DNA of 21,784 nucleotides from Lachnospiraceae bacterium (GTDB lineage: Bacteria; Bacillota; Clostridia; Lachnospirales; Lachnospiraceae). Where the stretch lies: positions 1 through 21,784 of the forward strand of contig CAAFXG010000317.1 of the NCBI GenBank assembly GCA_900766925.1. The letters are read 5' to 3'. Every line of letters begins with the position of its first letter. Position 1 is the stretch's first letter. Made by a program: the position numbers and the translations under genes. This document shows positions 17,201 through 21,181 of this stretch, one piece after another. A model generated the notes under the pieces. The model saw only the letters and a program-made list of their open reading frames with translations. It searched no databases and was not told where the DNA came from.

Positions 17201-17468
17201 CTTCTGTCGTTGTATCCTGCTCTGTTATGCCTTCCTCCTCCGAGATAAGGTCTGTATCTGAACCGGCTTCTACATTATTCCTGTCCGCATCATCAATCGG
17301 ATTTGCCTCCCTTGCATCAGTCTCTGATGCAACGTCAGATAAGCTGAATTCATTTAGATACGAATCTGACTCAGCAACAGGGTTATAGCCCACATTACTT
17401 ACCAGGGTTGTTGTCATAAGTATTGCCATCACAAAGGCTATAAGTCTTTTCCGGGCCATTTTTTTCAT
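5244..17468 (-). CDS. Giant LPXTG-type multidomain surface adhesin (4074 aa) with isopeptide-bond domains
   Basis: Signal peptide at residues 1-34 (MKKMARKRL then a hydrophobic core). A Glu/Thr-rich segment, about 76-142. An adhesin-like head, about 160-1065, made of several beta-rich modules with collagen-binding-type signatures such as GTVTWTVDLNQ. One SpaA/CnaB domain, about 1068-1200 (INKSD, LPGAEFALYE, APTGY). Two FctA/Spy0128-type domains to about 1494, two Cna-B domains to about 1691, nine more FctA-type domains to about 2956, then ten SpaA/CnaB2 repeats to about 4002. A Thr/Glu-rich linker, then VKTGD (4040-4044), a TM helix and the RKKEEEE tail form a sortase signal. FctA-type domains pair a Lys near the start with Glu in Y-x-I-x-E and Asn in the closing F-x-N; such domains form intramolecular isopeptide bonds. 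AGAGGAG lies 8 bases before the ATG. The reading frame is intact over 12.2 kb. It is probably a wall-anchored fibrous adhesin; the ligand is unknown. It could also be a pilin-like backbone, but no sortase or pilin partner is adjacent. Confidence 0.93.
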   Translation of the reverse strand: MKKMARKRLIAFVMAILMTTTLVSNVGYNPVAESDSYLNEFSLSDVASETDAREANPIDDADRNNVEAGSDTDLISEEEGITEQDTTTEAATTETSEEVQTETETDVAEEQSTETGSTDKAEPVTTEASEEEPTTEAITTIEPIKNIDEEIIEELGLVGASEQDITNYFNEVQIFVEGQPYDSSKSYPADTVFTIKLKFAESNGAADDRQFDIYEEYVYQLPSTLNLIEHTADIICNDDNEYQGQKIGWFKTEPSTGKVYVYINSDYSQAYGNCACWLTFQSTLNLAEDQDETLIEFPTGGESVKIPIKIDAEPRIDGSKVATYNPATHSAHYTITLNVKNGQVSNVNVSDIAGADLEFTSPISYTINGVAQTPIAQPSGNNAIIGLGTLDKNSVVVIEYDAHIKDSEYKADSVDDVDNTANVTGDYTFQGESKQINTNLSYDLKTGNDLTYNWVKKSTGSVDSVNGTVTWTVDLNQTAYYPLNNYTFTDTVNDTRLSFTNPTSVDYVKKDSSGNTVGTGTWSITPDSTGSISIPFDDSDAYSYQLTYKTNYAVEPTDVNNISVSNTAKVTGDGVDKESVGTAVLPGISTGISKKGLSYKDNTYNPDGTLKEAGYVEWQFVIDVPKAGLSNAYIYDEYPSVYYKGAMVYADGISDVSVTANNGATISSYHLVDDPAPGATGFYLYFNSTDAEHSSLPSNSTDYKVTVSYKMALKEGLGSESNSGWMNNRVKLHVLGNEIPAEATVQIQPPAQTDKEVKEIKGKQITYVVKLDPGQVGLGTDVILKDKYDSLIMTYVAGSAVLHKSENKYYDNAGSAPVPAVNDSTPGELEFSLGTLTDTYDDGYGNPTPYTYYLYYTLEIKDEKLAQGEDKFLINNEAELYINGDANYISKDTNSYEYTNNIFDKTKTSNPTNANGNKVMFSLNINPDEVDMIPASDDITIHDRMSSALRLSLDDVVIKKVDITYENGYAEKREITLVKGTDYTIRYDSEAAPHDFYIDIPNGDEKNIVITYGAYLNGIIGDVVSTKNEAEILGTTIHDATPDDYVTITKNNSGNSEEGTGASGSKNTIRINKSDSAFATKFLPGAEFALYEVDITQTPYTLSSRKATYSTDAQGVAIIEYNGFKDLGVYLLREIKAPTGYKLSTPSDKINSTEILPTDYVFVYQDGTSSPSEEWKEKIRATGYEVINAGKAVVRTNNRKGLTVTADKKYLGGQDLTEGQFTFKLEECDSAGNIKAGGQSVTGTNEAAVYDAVSGYATAKITFEDLTYEDLDFSAGQEYTYYYLMSEVNDAQTDVKYDSTTRKIKVIVKYNDTEKAVETFVDGAMDAVDTYDSGKTFTNIYEGNKLGKISLKAKKTVLGKTMDMADVFDFKLEQIEKVNDTTPIEQAFNYTTGGITETAQNATLGGEVSFPEISITKVGKYYFLITEVSGTKSSYTYDGNRYIIEIEATQNGLNTQVLDLFVTNAWKQERTGIDSYAPGTSVTYLDGAGIEFVNKYKTKINIEITKEWLDGGLAQTNSYYVKVRLTQKKNGSEYSHTDHKLGYPGSNRILIADKPVKDGDDTYTYELKELGVYDSSNNPVSDVAYKSKITGSAETNYLITNTLLTSVKVEKVWISDSDYNDKNVTYTLYADGNTVATKTVGSTHNWGCEFTNLPKYNPDNTEIKYTVVEAPVEGYVTTRVSTAEGFKFTNTQAKTSFNLKAQKEFLFSELNANEFEFDLYNASYDGTHISEGTFIETKSNGVPTQSSTVPDNRWSAPVAFTSISTTVEGSHYYILKEKNGTNSNIAYDNSRYVAKVDVVKASDNSLSSSVTYYKLKSDNTLDEQTVKTPVFTNSDISETKVIITGKKKVVIKDSSPESLATIAKNFRFALYKDNLSGTPTEYTSNDSGIFTFSPLTYTASDVGTKTYYVKEIQPAPQNLPDGFTYDDHVYKITFDIQNTGGNLTATTPVYTRYDSDDVSGVGTPVDDIEFVNKYSAQATLVIKLNKLIAGYSDNGTYNITVTEAGRAPITVPIPVTPGANSTGTKTTSITYKIEGTTNDVGRHTYIIKETGTSTDSMTYDDTEYTLIVDVSDNGDGTLKVEPVVYKNGDTSQTVIDAASTPSAVEALANQGLTFSNVYTAPNEISFVANKKLTVVDEYGVAVSGATKAVVADDFSFTLSGGNIISPLTVNNGKASDGTDTGDATKAIFNSIPEFDLSDVGRTYIYTLKENTGTNPSYTYDTTFYEIEVYVSSEAVTDAGGNPTGSYTIKTTPTYYKVVGTRRTKLLGANAGEQLIFDNKYKASGSVDISAIKEYKNAETLAAETLTAGQFEFTLSKDGTVIQTAYNDALGIVSFAQIDYTYADYLAQQTGGPYIYLIKEVNKGNVNTLYSDKTYSAVVYLKDDNTGALFDKVDYYEGEVSYDTDTHSITGGTPVAAGNDIFTNYKREDKVVSLEAKKELTGRTLVAGQFNYVVKNNANVVVATGTNDAAGNVTFSNITLSPAVLSSASPTNPILFYISEVNDGQNGFAYDSTVYTAKVVPIPGTNGSWTIATKYYDADDNLINNLNDVKFTNTYTAAGEVTLEATKSLIGDELIDGKFNFRLEKLNGTEWVTVAGTTNRDGKISYKLNYNQSDIDKTYVYRMYENTGAANRDLEIRYDDTKYYVAVKVSDNGDGTLSADKSYYSPEAFNEATHQFNPGYSNYRIPAINFVNIATTSDKLVLQGKKILDGKTLIANQFTFKLEGEGPRDSSGVVTSLNNGNGFTAKNDGSGNFVFPAIKFTDRDVNHTYVMTISEVDDHVPGYTYVANSYTVNVNVTLNGTDIVATPSYKFEGASVPAITFRNTYEAAGEAKVNGLKVLSGKTLDADAFEFGIYTDEACTTLVDNAYTDDNVVTNTADGAFEFTLKYTNDDLHGATEYQYDYYIKEIAPVTIPVGYVYDSHVYKVTVKLTDGGTGRVDTEVVYPDRFTDKVEFHNTYTDKLTELTVKKLDMAGNMLAGAELAIFKAMDYDSYGTLATPVERWTTGATAKLVTDRLKLGEKYVLAEISAPEGYKVAEPIRFKVDNYANISLYLTGSIYVPKADTTLALTDKVQVKVNKVDDGNNPVANALLALYEVGSNTAIEAWTSGLEAYKIDYDLVPETEYVIAEIGHPNGYEKAANVYIKIDAAGKLYTKVNGVYQPCSTPVIKMVDNKQWLAIKKTDLVTGSEIKDARLQITDSADTVKYRWTSSDTQAYMIEVSELVPREEYTFTEITAPFGYETAESIKFYVDEDGRLFVKNADATTYSAASDNIVNMQDKPLDIGISKLGLGGEALAGARLSITDVNGNRITGISSWTSNGTLHKVPVTAFNPNTEYLLVEEVAPTGYAKIKPVKFKFDATSKLKIWDGNVYTDAHDSKIVVTDEELDVTISKQDISGDEVEGATLTVKDSNGNVVDTWISDNTSHAIGDKLNAGAIYTLEETAAPDGYAYATDIKFRVNDDGSVSIYNKNTSAWEAKTDTEVVMVDEALAVTITKQDISGDEVKGALLVLKDENDVIVDTWISSSAPHDISSSLKADTAYTLIEKSAPKGYAYSTNITFRVEKDGTISIYNEEKARWEAKSDTDIVMVDEALDITISKENISGKEVKGATLTLKDSEGNVVDTWVSGKKPHNIGKKVNAGSKYTLEETSAPDGYVYATDITFKVNKDGSVSIYNEKKDKWEKQSETEVVMVDEAIKVTISKQDISGDEIEGATLTLKDESGEIIEIWTSGKKPHNIGSKLKLNETYILEETAAPAGYTYASDIKFKVNEDGSISIYNEKKDKWEIKSDTEVVMIDEAIKMSISKQDISGDEIEGATLTLKDSTGNVVESWTSGKKPHKLGDKLTAGNTYILEETAAPSGYSYAADIKFKVNKDGSIKVYNKKTSKWEDREDSKVVMVDEAFDVKISKQDISGDEVKGAKLTLKVKDENGNYRVVETWTSGKKPHIIETKLDASATYILEETSAPEGYKYATDIKFRIKKDGTVSVYDSAKKEWVDSRDNTVVMVDEADITESTIRTEFTESTATTELTTETVTTESSKSHSNVKTGDASPIMVVVVTMFVAGLGLIVLLLRKKEEEE
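5247..5351 (-). other. Cell-wall sorting signal (VKTGD, TM helix, charged tail)
   Basis: The last 35 residues of the adhesin are VKTGD, about 24 mostly hydrophobic residues (ASPIMVVVV through IVLLL) and RKKEEEE. VKTGD is a variant of LPXTG with the Thr-Gly cleavage site kept; such variants are common in Clostridia. The acidic end after the usual Arg/Lys stop is a little unusual. Confidence 0.85.
5462..7325 (-). repeat. Six tandem ~309-bp CnaB2 (SpyCatcher-like) repeats
   Basis: Six consecutive units of about 103 residues, with boundaries near 7325, 7015, 6708, 6398, 6089, 5780 and 5462. Each runs VTISKQDISGDEVEGATLTL, a W-T-S-G turn, Y-x-L-E-E-T-A-A-P-x-G-Y, F-K-V-N-x-D-G-S, and closes with VVMVDEA. 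The Lys, Glu and Asp line up with those of the Streptococcus pyogenes FbaB CnaB2 domain, the source of SpyTag/SpyCatcher (SKRD, VETAAPDGY, IVMVDAY). The unit next to the anchor has a 3-residue insertion. Confidence 0.85.
7325..8600 (-). repeat. Four diverged SpaA/CnaB repeats
   Basis: Four units of about 100-112 residues precede the conserved six. They share the same plan (K in the first strand, E before an APxGY-type turn, D in the last strand: LTDK, MVDNK, MQDKP, VTDEE) but only weak sequence identity with each other. One has HPNGY in place of APxGY. They look like older copies of the same array. Confidence 0.8.
8600..13865 (-). repeat. Array of eleven FctA/Spy0128-type domains with two Cna-B domains
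   Basis: Domains of about 125-160 residues each follow one pattern: K-K-x-L-x-G-x-x-L near the start, F-x-F-x-L, Y-x-Y-x-I-x-E-x-x, Y-D-x-x-x-Y-x-V, and a final F-x-N-x-Y. Boundaries (DNA) are near 13865, 13440, 12985, then two Cna-B domains (12985-12655 and 12655-12395), then 11960, 11545, 11110, 10630, 10195, 9810, 9390, 8990 and 8600. All eleven keep the closing F-x-N. Sequences are well diverged, so the array is old rather than recently amplified. Confidence 0.8.
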
Positions 17469-17530
17469 AGTATCCTCTCCTCTTTATTTTTTTGTGTTTT
17501 TAATTAGCCGAACAATTACAAGCATACACA

Positions 17531-17552
17531 TATAGTTAGTCTAACTATACCA
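17531..17552 (-). promoter_or_regulatory. Adhesin promoter: extended -10 inside a 19-bp palindrome
   Basis: TATAGTTAG-T-CTAACTATA (17531-17549) is a perfect palindrome with 9-bp arms. On the minus strand its first arm provides TATAGT preceded by TGG (17550-17552), an extended -10 element, so the palindrome covers the -10 and the likely start site. No good -35 was found. The start codon lies about 62 bases downstream of the palindrome. The core GTTAGNCTAAC equals the core of DtxR/IdeR/MntR-type metal-repressor boxes. The palindrome is seen; the regulator is inferred. Confidence 0.6.
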
Positions 17553-17605
17553 TATTTTATATCGTATTAAAACCATTTTTATTAAATATATTAATATGTT
17601 TTTGT

Positions 17606-17654
17606 AGCAAAAAACACCGGCTTAGAATAATAAACTCATCCTAAGCCGGTGTTT
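17606..17654 (-). terminator. Intrinsic terminator after the small membrane protein gene
   Basis: A perfect 14-bp stem (17612-17625 with 17641-17654, GC-rich CACCGGCTTAG) has a 15-base loop and, on the minus strand, ends in GTTTTTTGC. It separates the upstream genes from the adhesin promoter. Confidence 0.85.
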
Positions 17655-17690
17655 GTTAACAAAACCTACAATTATTAATATTAAGTAATG

Positions 17691-17945
17691 CTACTCCTCT
17701 GTAGCCTCGTCCTTAACTTCCTCTGTAGCTGCCTCTTCTTCGTCAAAGAAGCTGTCATCAAAGTCATCATCAAAATCATCAAAATCATCAAGATAATCCG
17801 GTGTAAGATATTTATATACTGCTACACAGATACCCACAATAATTGTAAGTATTCCAACAATAAGTGCAACTGATAAAAATGCATTCTTAGCTTCTGCGAT
17901 GCACTCATCCTCTTTTACAACCTTAACTTCATCATATTTCTTCAT
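17691..17945 (-). CDS. Small membrane protein with acidic Asp/Phe-rich tail
   Basis: About 84 residues from the ATG at 17945, which is preceded by AAGGTGG at 8 bases; an in-frame ATG at 17963 has no such site. Residues about 1-22 are charged (KKYDEVKVVKEDECIAEAKN), about 23-47 form one TM helix (FLSVALIVGILTIIVGICVAVY), and the rest is very acidic with the repeat DDFDDFDDDFDDSF followed by EEEAATEEVKDEATEE. No family is recognised. The acidic tail could bind cations or basic partners, but that is a guess. A possible extended -10 (TGATAAAAT, 17981-17989) lies upstream and a strong terminator downstream, so it is probably a single-gene unit between pcrA and the adhesin. Confidence 0.75.
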   Translation of the reverse strand: MKKYDEVKVVKEDECIAEAKNAFLSVALIVGILTIIVGICVAVYKYLTPDYLDDFDDFDDDFDDSFFDEEEAATEEVKDEATEE

Positions 17946-17980
17946 AACTCTGCCACCTTTCATACATATAATATGCGGTT

Positions 17981-18009
17981 ATTTTATCACACTTTAAAAC
18001 TAATTTCCA
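17981..18009 (-). promoter_or_regulatory. Possible promoter of the small membrane protein gene
   Basis: On the minus strand TGA-TAAAAT (17981-17989) resembles an extended -10. TGGAAA (18004-18009) sits 17 bases further upstream as a weak -35. The position, about 36 bases before the ATG, is reasonable. No clear terminator follows pcrA, so read-through from pcrA is also possible. Confidence 0.4.
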
Positions 18010-18080
18010 TAATTATTGATATTTTTATACTATTTTTATTATCCTGCGCCAATCTCAACAGAAAAATCTGATTAGTAATA

Positions 18081-20402
18081 TTACATCTTTTTCATTTTGA
18101 CAAGCGACGCAAACATTCGCTTTTCTCCAACACGTTCAAAATCAACCGTAATCTCCTGGTCACTTCCGGCAGGTATAACTGAAGTAACAACTCCCTTGCC
18201 AAATTTAAGATGCTTAACAACCTCTCCGACACTGTAGTTACTTGTCATACCATCCATCGGAAATGCCTTACCAAATCCCGGATTGGCAGAAGGATTACCA
18301 CCATTTGGCAAGCTACCGGTTCCTCCCATAAACCTGGAATACGGATTATTCCTGGAGTAATCGTTTTGCGCCATCTTAGGTCTTCCATATCCAACATTGC
18401 TTATGGTCCCGGAAGAAGCTCCCGCAGCAAAAGTACCTCCACTCTGTCTGCCAAAGCTAAATGCACCAGCACCCTTTTCGACGTATTCAAGGTAATGCTT
18501 AGGTATCTCCTTAATAAACCTTGATACATCATTCATGTTCGTTGAGCCGTGCAGCATACGCTGACCCGCGGCACTGAGATAAAGCTTGGTCATTGCCCTT
18601 GTTATTGCAACATAGCAGAGTCGTCTTTCCTCCTCAACTGCATCCGGGTCGTCCGAATCAATAGACAGTCCACTTGGAAATAATCTCTCCTCCATACCAA
18701 CAACAAAAACATAGGGGAACTCAAGACCCTTTGCACTATGTATTGTCATCATTGTAATCTTCTCTGAGTCCTCGGAATCATCCTCATCAACATCTGCAAC
18801 AAGAGAAATCTCCTCAAGTAATTCCGTTAAGCTTGGATATTCAGCTTCTTCCTGATATTTAATGATTTTGTTCCTGAGTTCATCAAGATTCTCTATACGG
18901 GCCTTCGCCTCGTCAGTACCTTCCGCTTCAAGCTCAGTAAGATATCCGGTGCGTTCAAGTACGGCATCATATACCTCACTAATAAGTACATCCTCATCCA
19001 AAAGCATTTTCTTTATGTCTTCAATGAGGTCAGTAAATCCTGTTATCTTATCCACACCCCGTGTCATTGACGGAATTACATCAATATCAAGAAGTGCATC
19101 ATAAAAATTCATGTCATTACTCTGAGCAAACGCATCAATCTTATCAACGGTAGTGGCACCAATCCCTCTCCTGGGCACATTGATAATTCTCTTTACAGCC
19201 TGATCATCACTGGGATTAACAAGAAGCTTCAGATAGCATAGAACATCCCGGATTTCCTTGCGACTGTAGAAATTCTGTCCACCATATACCTTATATGGGA
19301 GGTTACCATATATCATCTTCTCCTCCAATACACGTGACTGTGCATTGGTTCTGTACAAAATAGCAATATCATTCAGATTTACACCATTATTAAGAAGTGC
19401 CTTTATGGTTGATGCAACTCCGTTCGCCTCATCATTCTCAGTGCCGTATCTTGTAAATACAACCTTGTCTCCATCCTCATGCTCAGTCCAAAGTCTCTTA
19501 TCCTTACGGCCTTCATTATGTGCAATTACACCATTGGCAGCGTTAAGAATATTGGCGGTTGAACGATAATTCTGTTCAAGCTTTATTACCTTTGCATCCG
19601 GATACTCCTCTTCAAAATTAAGAATATTGTATATATTTGCACCACGAAACTTGTAAATACTCTGGTCATCATCACCTACGACGCAAAGATTACGATACTT
19701 GGCAGCAAGCATCTTAACCAGAAGAAACTGTGTATGATTCGTATCCTGATACTCATCGACCATGATATATTTAAATCTCTCCTGATACTCAGCAAGGGCA
19801 TCGGGATTAGTCTCAAACAGGAAAATAGTCTGGTAAATGAGGTCATCAAAATCCAGTGCATTATTACTCTTAAGTCTTCTCTGATATTCCCTGTAAATGT
19901 TGGCAATCTGCTGGTCTCTGAAGCTGGTCATATGCTCACGCTCATAATCATCAGGAGACATATACGCTTCCTTCGCCTTTGAAATAGCGGCAAGCATTGC
20001 CTTCTCCGGGTACATCTTAGGGTCAATCCGGAGGTATTTAAGCACCTCCTTCATTACTACCTTCTGTTCATCGGTATCATATATTGTAAAATCCCTTGTT
20101 CCGCCTATCTTATCAATATGCTTACGTAAGATTCTGACACACATTGAATGGAAGGTTGAAACCCAGATACTCTCCGAACCATATCCTACAATATTATCAA
20201 TTCTTTCGCGCATCTCTTTTGCAGCTTTGTTAGTGAAGGTTATCGCCAGTATATTGTAGGGATTTACCGACATTTCATCTATAAGATACGCTATTCTTTC
20301 CGTCACGGTTCTGGTTTTGCCCGAACCTGCTCCGGCAAGAATTAAAAGAGGCCCGTCGGTATAGCAACAGGCCTCTTGTTGTTTATCGTTTAAGCCGTTC
20401 AA
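18081..20402 (-). CDS. pcrA: ATP-dependent DNA helicase PcrA/UvrD
   Basis: 773 residues, near the family's usual 720-750. A superfamily 1A 3'-5' helicase acting in nucleotide excision repair, replication restart and removal of recombinase filaments. Visible motifs: Q-motif LNDKQQEA (4-11), Walker A AGAGSGKT (23-30), motif Ia ITFTNKAAKEMRER, Walker B DEYQDTN (about 215-221), motif III VVGDDDQSIYKFRGA (about 241-255), motif IV LEQNYRS, motif V MTIHSAKGLEF (about 551-561), motif VI VAITRAM. A Gly/Ser/Asn-rich linker precedes a C-terminal Tudor-like segment (VVKHLKFGKGVVTSV onward), which in PcrA binds RNA polymerase. Translation must begin at TTG 20402 because the in-frame codons just upstream are the two stops ending the PspA gene. 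No Shine-Dalgarno sequence is evident, so initiation probably depends on coupling to that gene. Confidence 0.95.
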   Translation of the reverse strand: MNGLNDKQQEACCYTDGPLLILAGAGSGKTRTVTERIAYLIDEMSVNPYNILAITFTNKAAKEMRERIDNIVGYGSESIWVSTFHSMCVRILRKHIDKIGGTRDFTIYDTDEQKVVMKEVLKYLRIDPKMYPEKAMLAAISKAKEAYMSPDDYEREHMTSFRDQQIANIYREYQRRLKSNNALDFDDLIYQTIFLFETNPDALAEYQERFKYIMVDEYQDTNHTQFLLVKMLAAKYRNLCVVGDDDQSIYKFRGANIYNILNFEEEYPDAKVIKLEQNYRSTANILNAANGVIAHNEGRKDKRLWTEHEDGDKVVFTRYGTENDEANGVASTIKALLNNGVNLNDIAILYRTNAQSRVLEEKMIYGNLPYKVYGGQNFYSRKEIRDVLCYLKLLVNPSDDQAVKRIINVPRRGIGATTVDKIDAFAQSNDMNFYDALLDIDVIPSMTRGVDKITGFTDLIEDIKKMLLDEDVLISEVYDAVLERTGYLTELEAEGTDEAKARIENLDELRNKIIKYQEEAEYPSLTELLEEISLVADVDEDDSEDSEKITMMTIHSAKGLEFPYVFVVGMEERLFPSGLSIDSDDPDAVEEERRLCYVAITRAMTKLYLSAAGQRMLHGSTNMNDVSRFIKEIPKHYLEYVEKGAGAFSFGRQSGGTFAAGASSGTISNVGYGRPKMAQNDYSRNNPYSRFMGGTGSLPNGGNPSANPGFGKAFPMDGMTSNYSVGEVVKHLKFGKGVVTSVIPAGSDQEITVDFERVGEKRMFASLVKMKKM

Positions 20403-20405
20403 TTA

Positions 20406-21089
20406 TTATTGAAGTCCCATCTTAGCTTTGAGTGCTGCAAGCTCATCCTGAACTGCTGCATCCGGAGCTGCGTCGTACTTCGCTGCTAAAGAATCAACGC
20501 CGCCATCCTGAATTGATGTGTTGAGCTCTGTCATTGCATTTGCCTGGTCAAGCATCGCATTTGCCTTTGCTTCCATTCTCTCAAATGCACTGATACTATT
20601 AGCTGAATCAGACATATTTGATGTCATCTTGTTAAGCTTCTGCTGGGTCTTAGCCACCTTCATCTTAGCCTTGATTGCATCTCTTCTCGCACTGAGCTGA
20701 TTAATATCATTAACAAGCTTATCATGCATCTGTCTCATCTTCATTGCATTAGCTGCTGCAACATCATATGTCTGCTGAAGACTTGTCTGCTTTGTAACAA
20801 GCAGATTCTTCTGCTCAAGAAACTTCATTGCATCAGCTTCGTTGCCTGCAAGGAGTGCCTTTTCAGCATATGACTGCATCTTGGCTATCTCAGAGTTACA
20901 CTCATCAAGCTCTCTCTTACATCTCTGCTCATCAGCCATTACTGCTGCAGTCTCCTGCTTAACCTCTGCCAAATCCTTTGTAAGATTACGCATTGTCTGG
21001 TCAATCATCTTCTCCGGATCCTCAGCCTTATCAAGAAGCGCATTGATATTAGCTGCCATAATGTCCTTAAATCTTCCAATAATACCCAT
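20406..21089 (-). CDS. PspA/IM30 family membrane-associated protein
   Basis: 227 residues, almost all predicted alpha helix. It opens with GIIGRFKDIMAANINALLDKAEDPEKMIDQTMRNL, the conserved N-terminal amphipathic helix and PspA/Vipp1 core. Long coiled-coil segments follow (about 45-150), then a Met/Ala-rich helix and a short Asp/Ala-rich end. Family members form ESCRT-III-like rods or rings that stabilise stressed membranes. The frame is open to 21119, but the ATG at 21089 has AGGAGG at about 9 bases and gives the correct family N-terminus. It lies between purE and pcrA with its own promoter (21133-21161) and shares a transcript with pcrA, whose start follows its stop directly. Whether it binds a PspF- or Lia-type partner is not visible here. 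Confidence 0.9.
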   Translation of the reverse strand: MGIIGRFKDIMAANINALLDKAEDPEKMIDQTMRNLTKDLAEVKQETAAVMADEQRCKRELDECNSEIAKMQSYAEKALLAGNEADAMKFLEQKNLLVTKQTSLQQTYDVAAANAMKMRQMHDKLVNDINQLSARRDAIKAKMKVAKTQQKLNKMTSNMSDSANSISAFERMEAKANAMLDQANAMTELNTSIQDGGVDSLAAKYDAAPDAAVQDELAALKAKMGLQ

Positions 21090-21124
21090 TTTATAATACC
21101 TCCTAATAAATAATCGCATTAAAT

Positions 21125-21172
21125 ATACGTAAATTATAGCTTAAATAAATATCATTAGCAATACGCAAATTA
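21125..21172 (-). promoter_or_regulatory. pspA-pcrA promoter flanked by direct repeats
   Basis: On the minus strand TTGCTA (21156-21161), 17 bases, then TATAAT (21133-21138). A 12-base direct repeat, ATACGTAAATTA (21125-21136) and ATACGCAAATTA (21161-21172) on the plus strand, differs at one base and brackets the promoter, its starts 36 bases apart. One copy touches the -35 and the other covers the -10, as expected of a regulator site. No terminator was seen between purE and this promoter. Confidence 0.6.
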
Positions 21173-21181
21173 ACTACGTTA

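Noticed and set aside
20406..21119. Start at 21119 for the PspA-family protein
   Set aside because: The ATG at 21089 has a strong AGGAGG and gives the conserved PspA N-terminus; the longer form would also include part of the promoter region.
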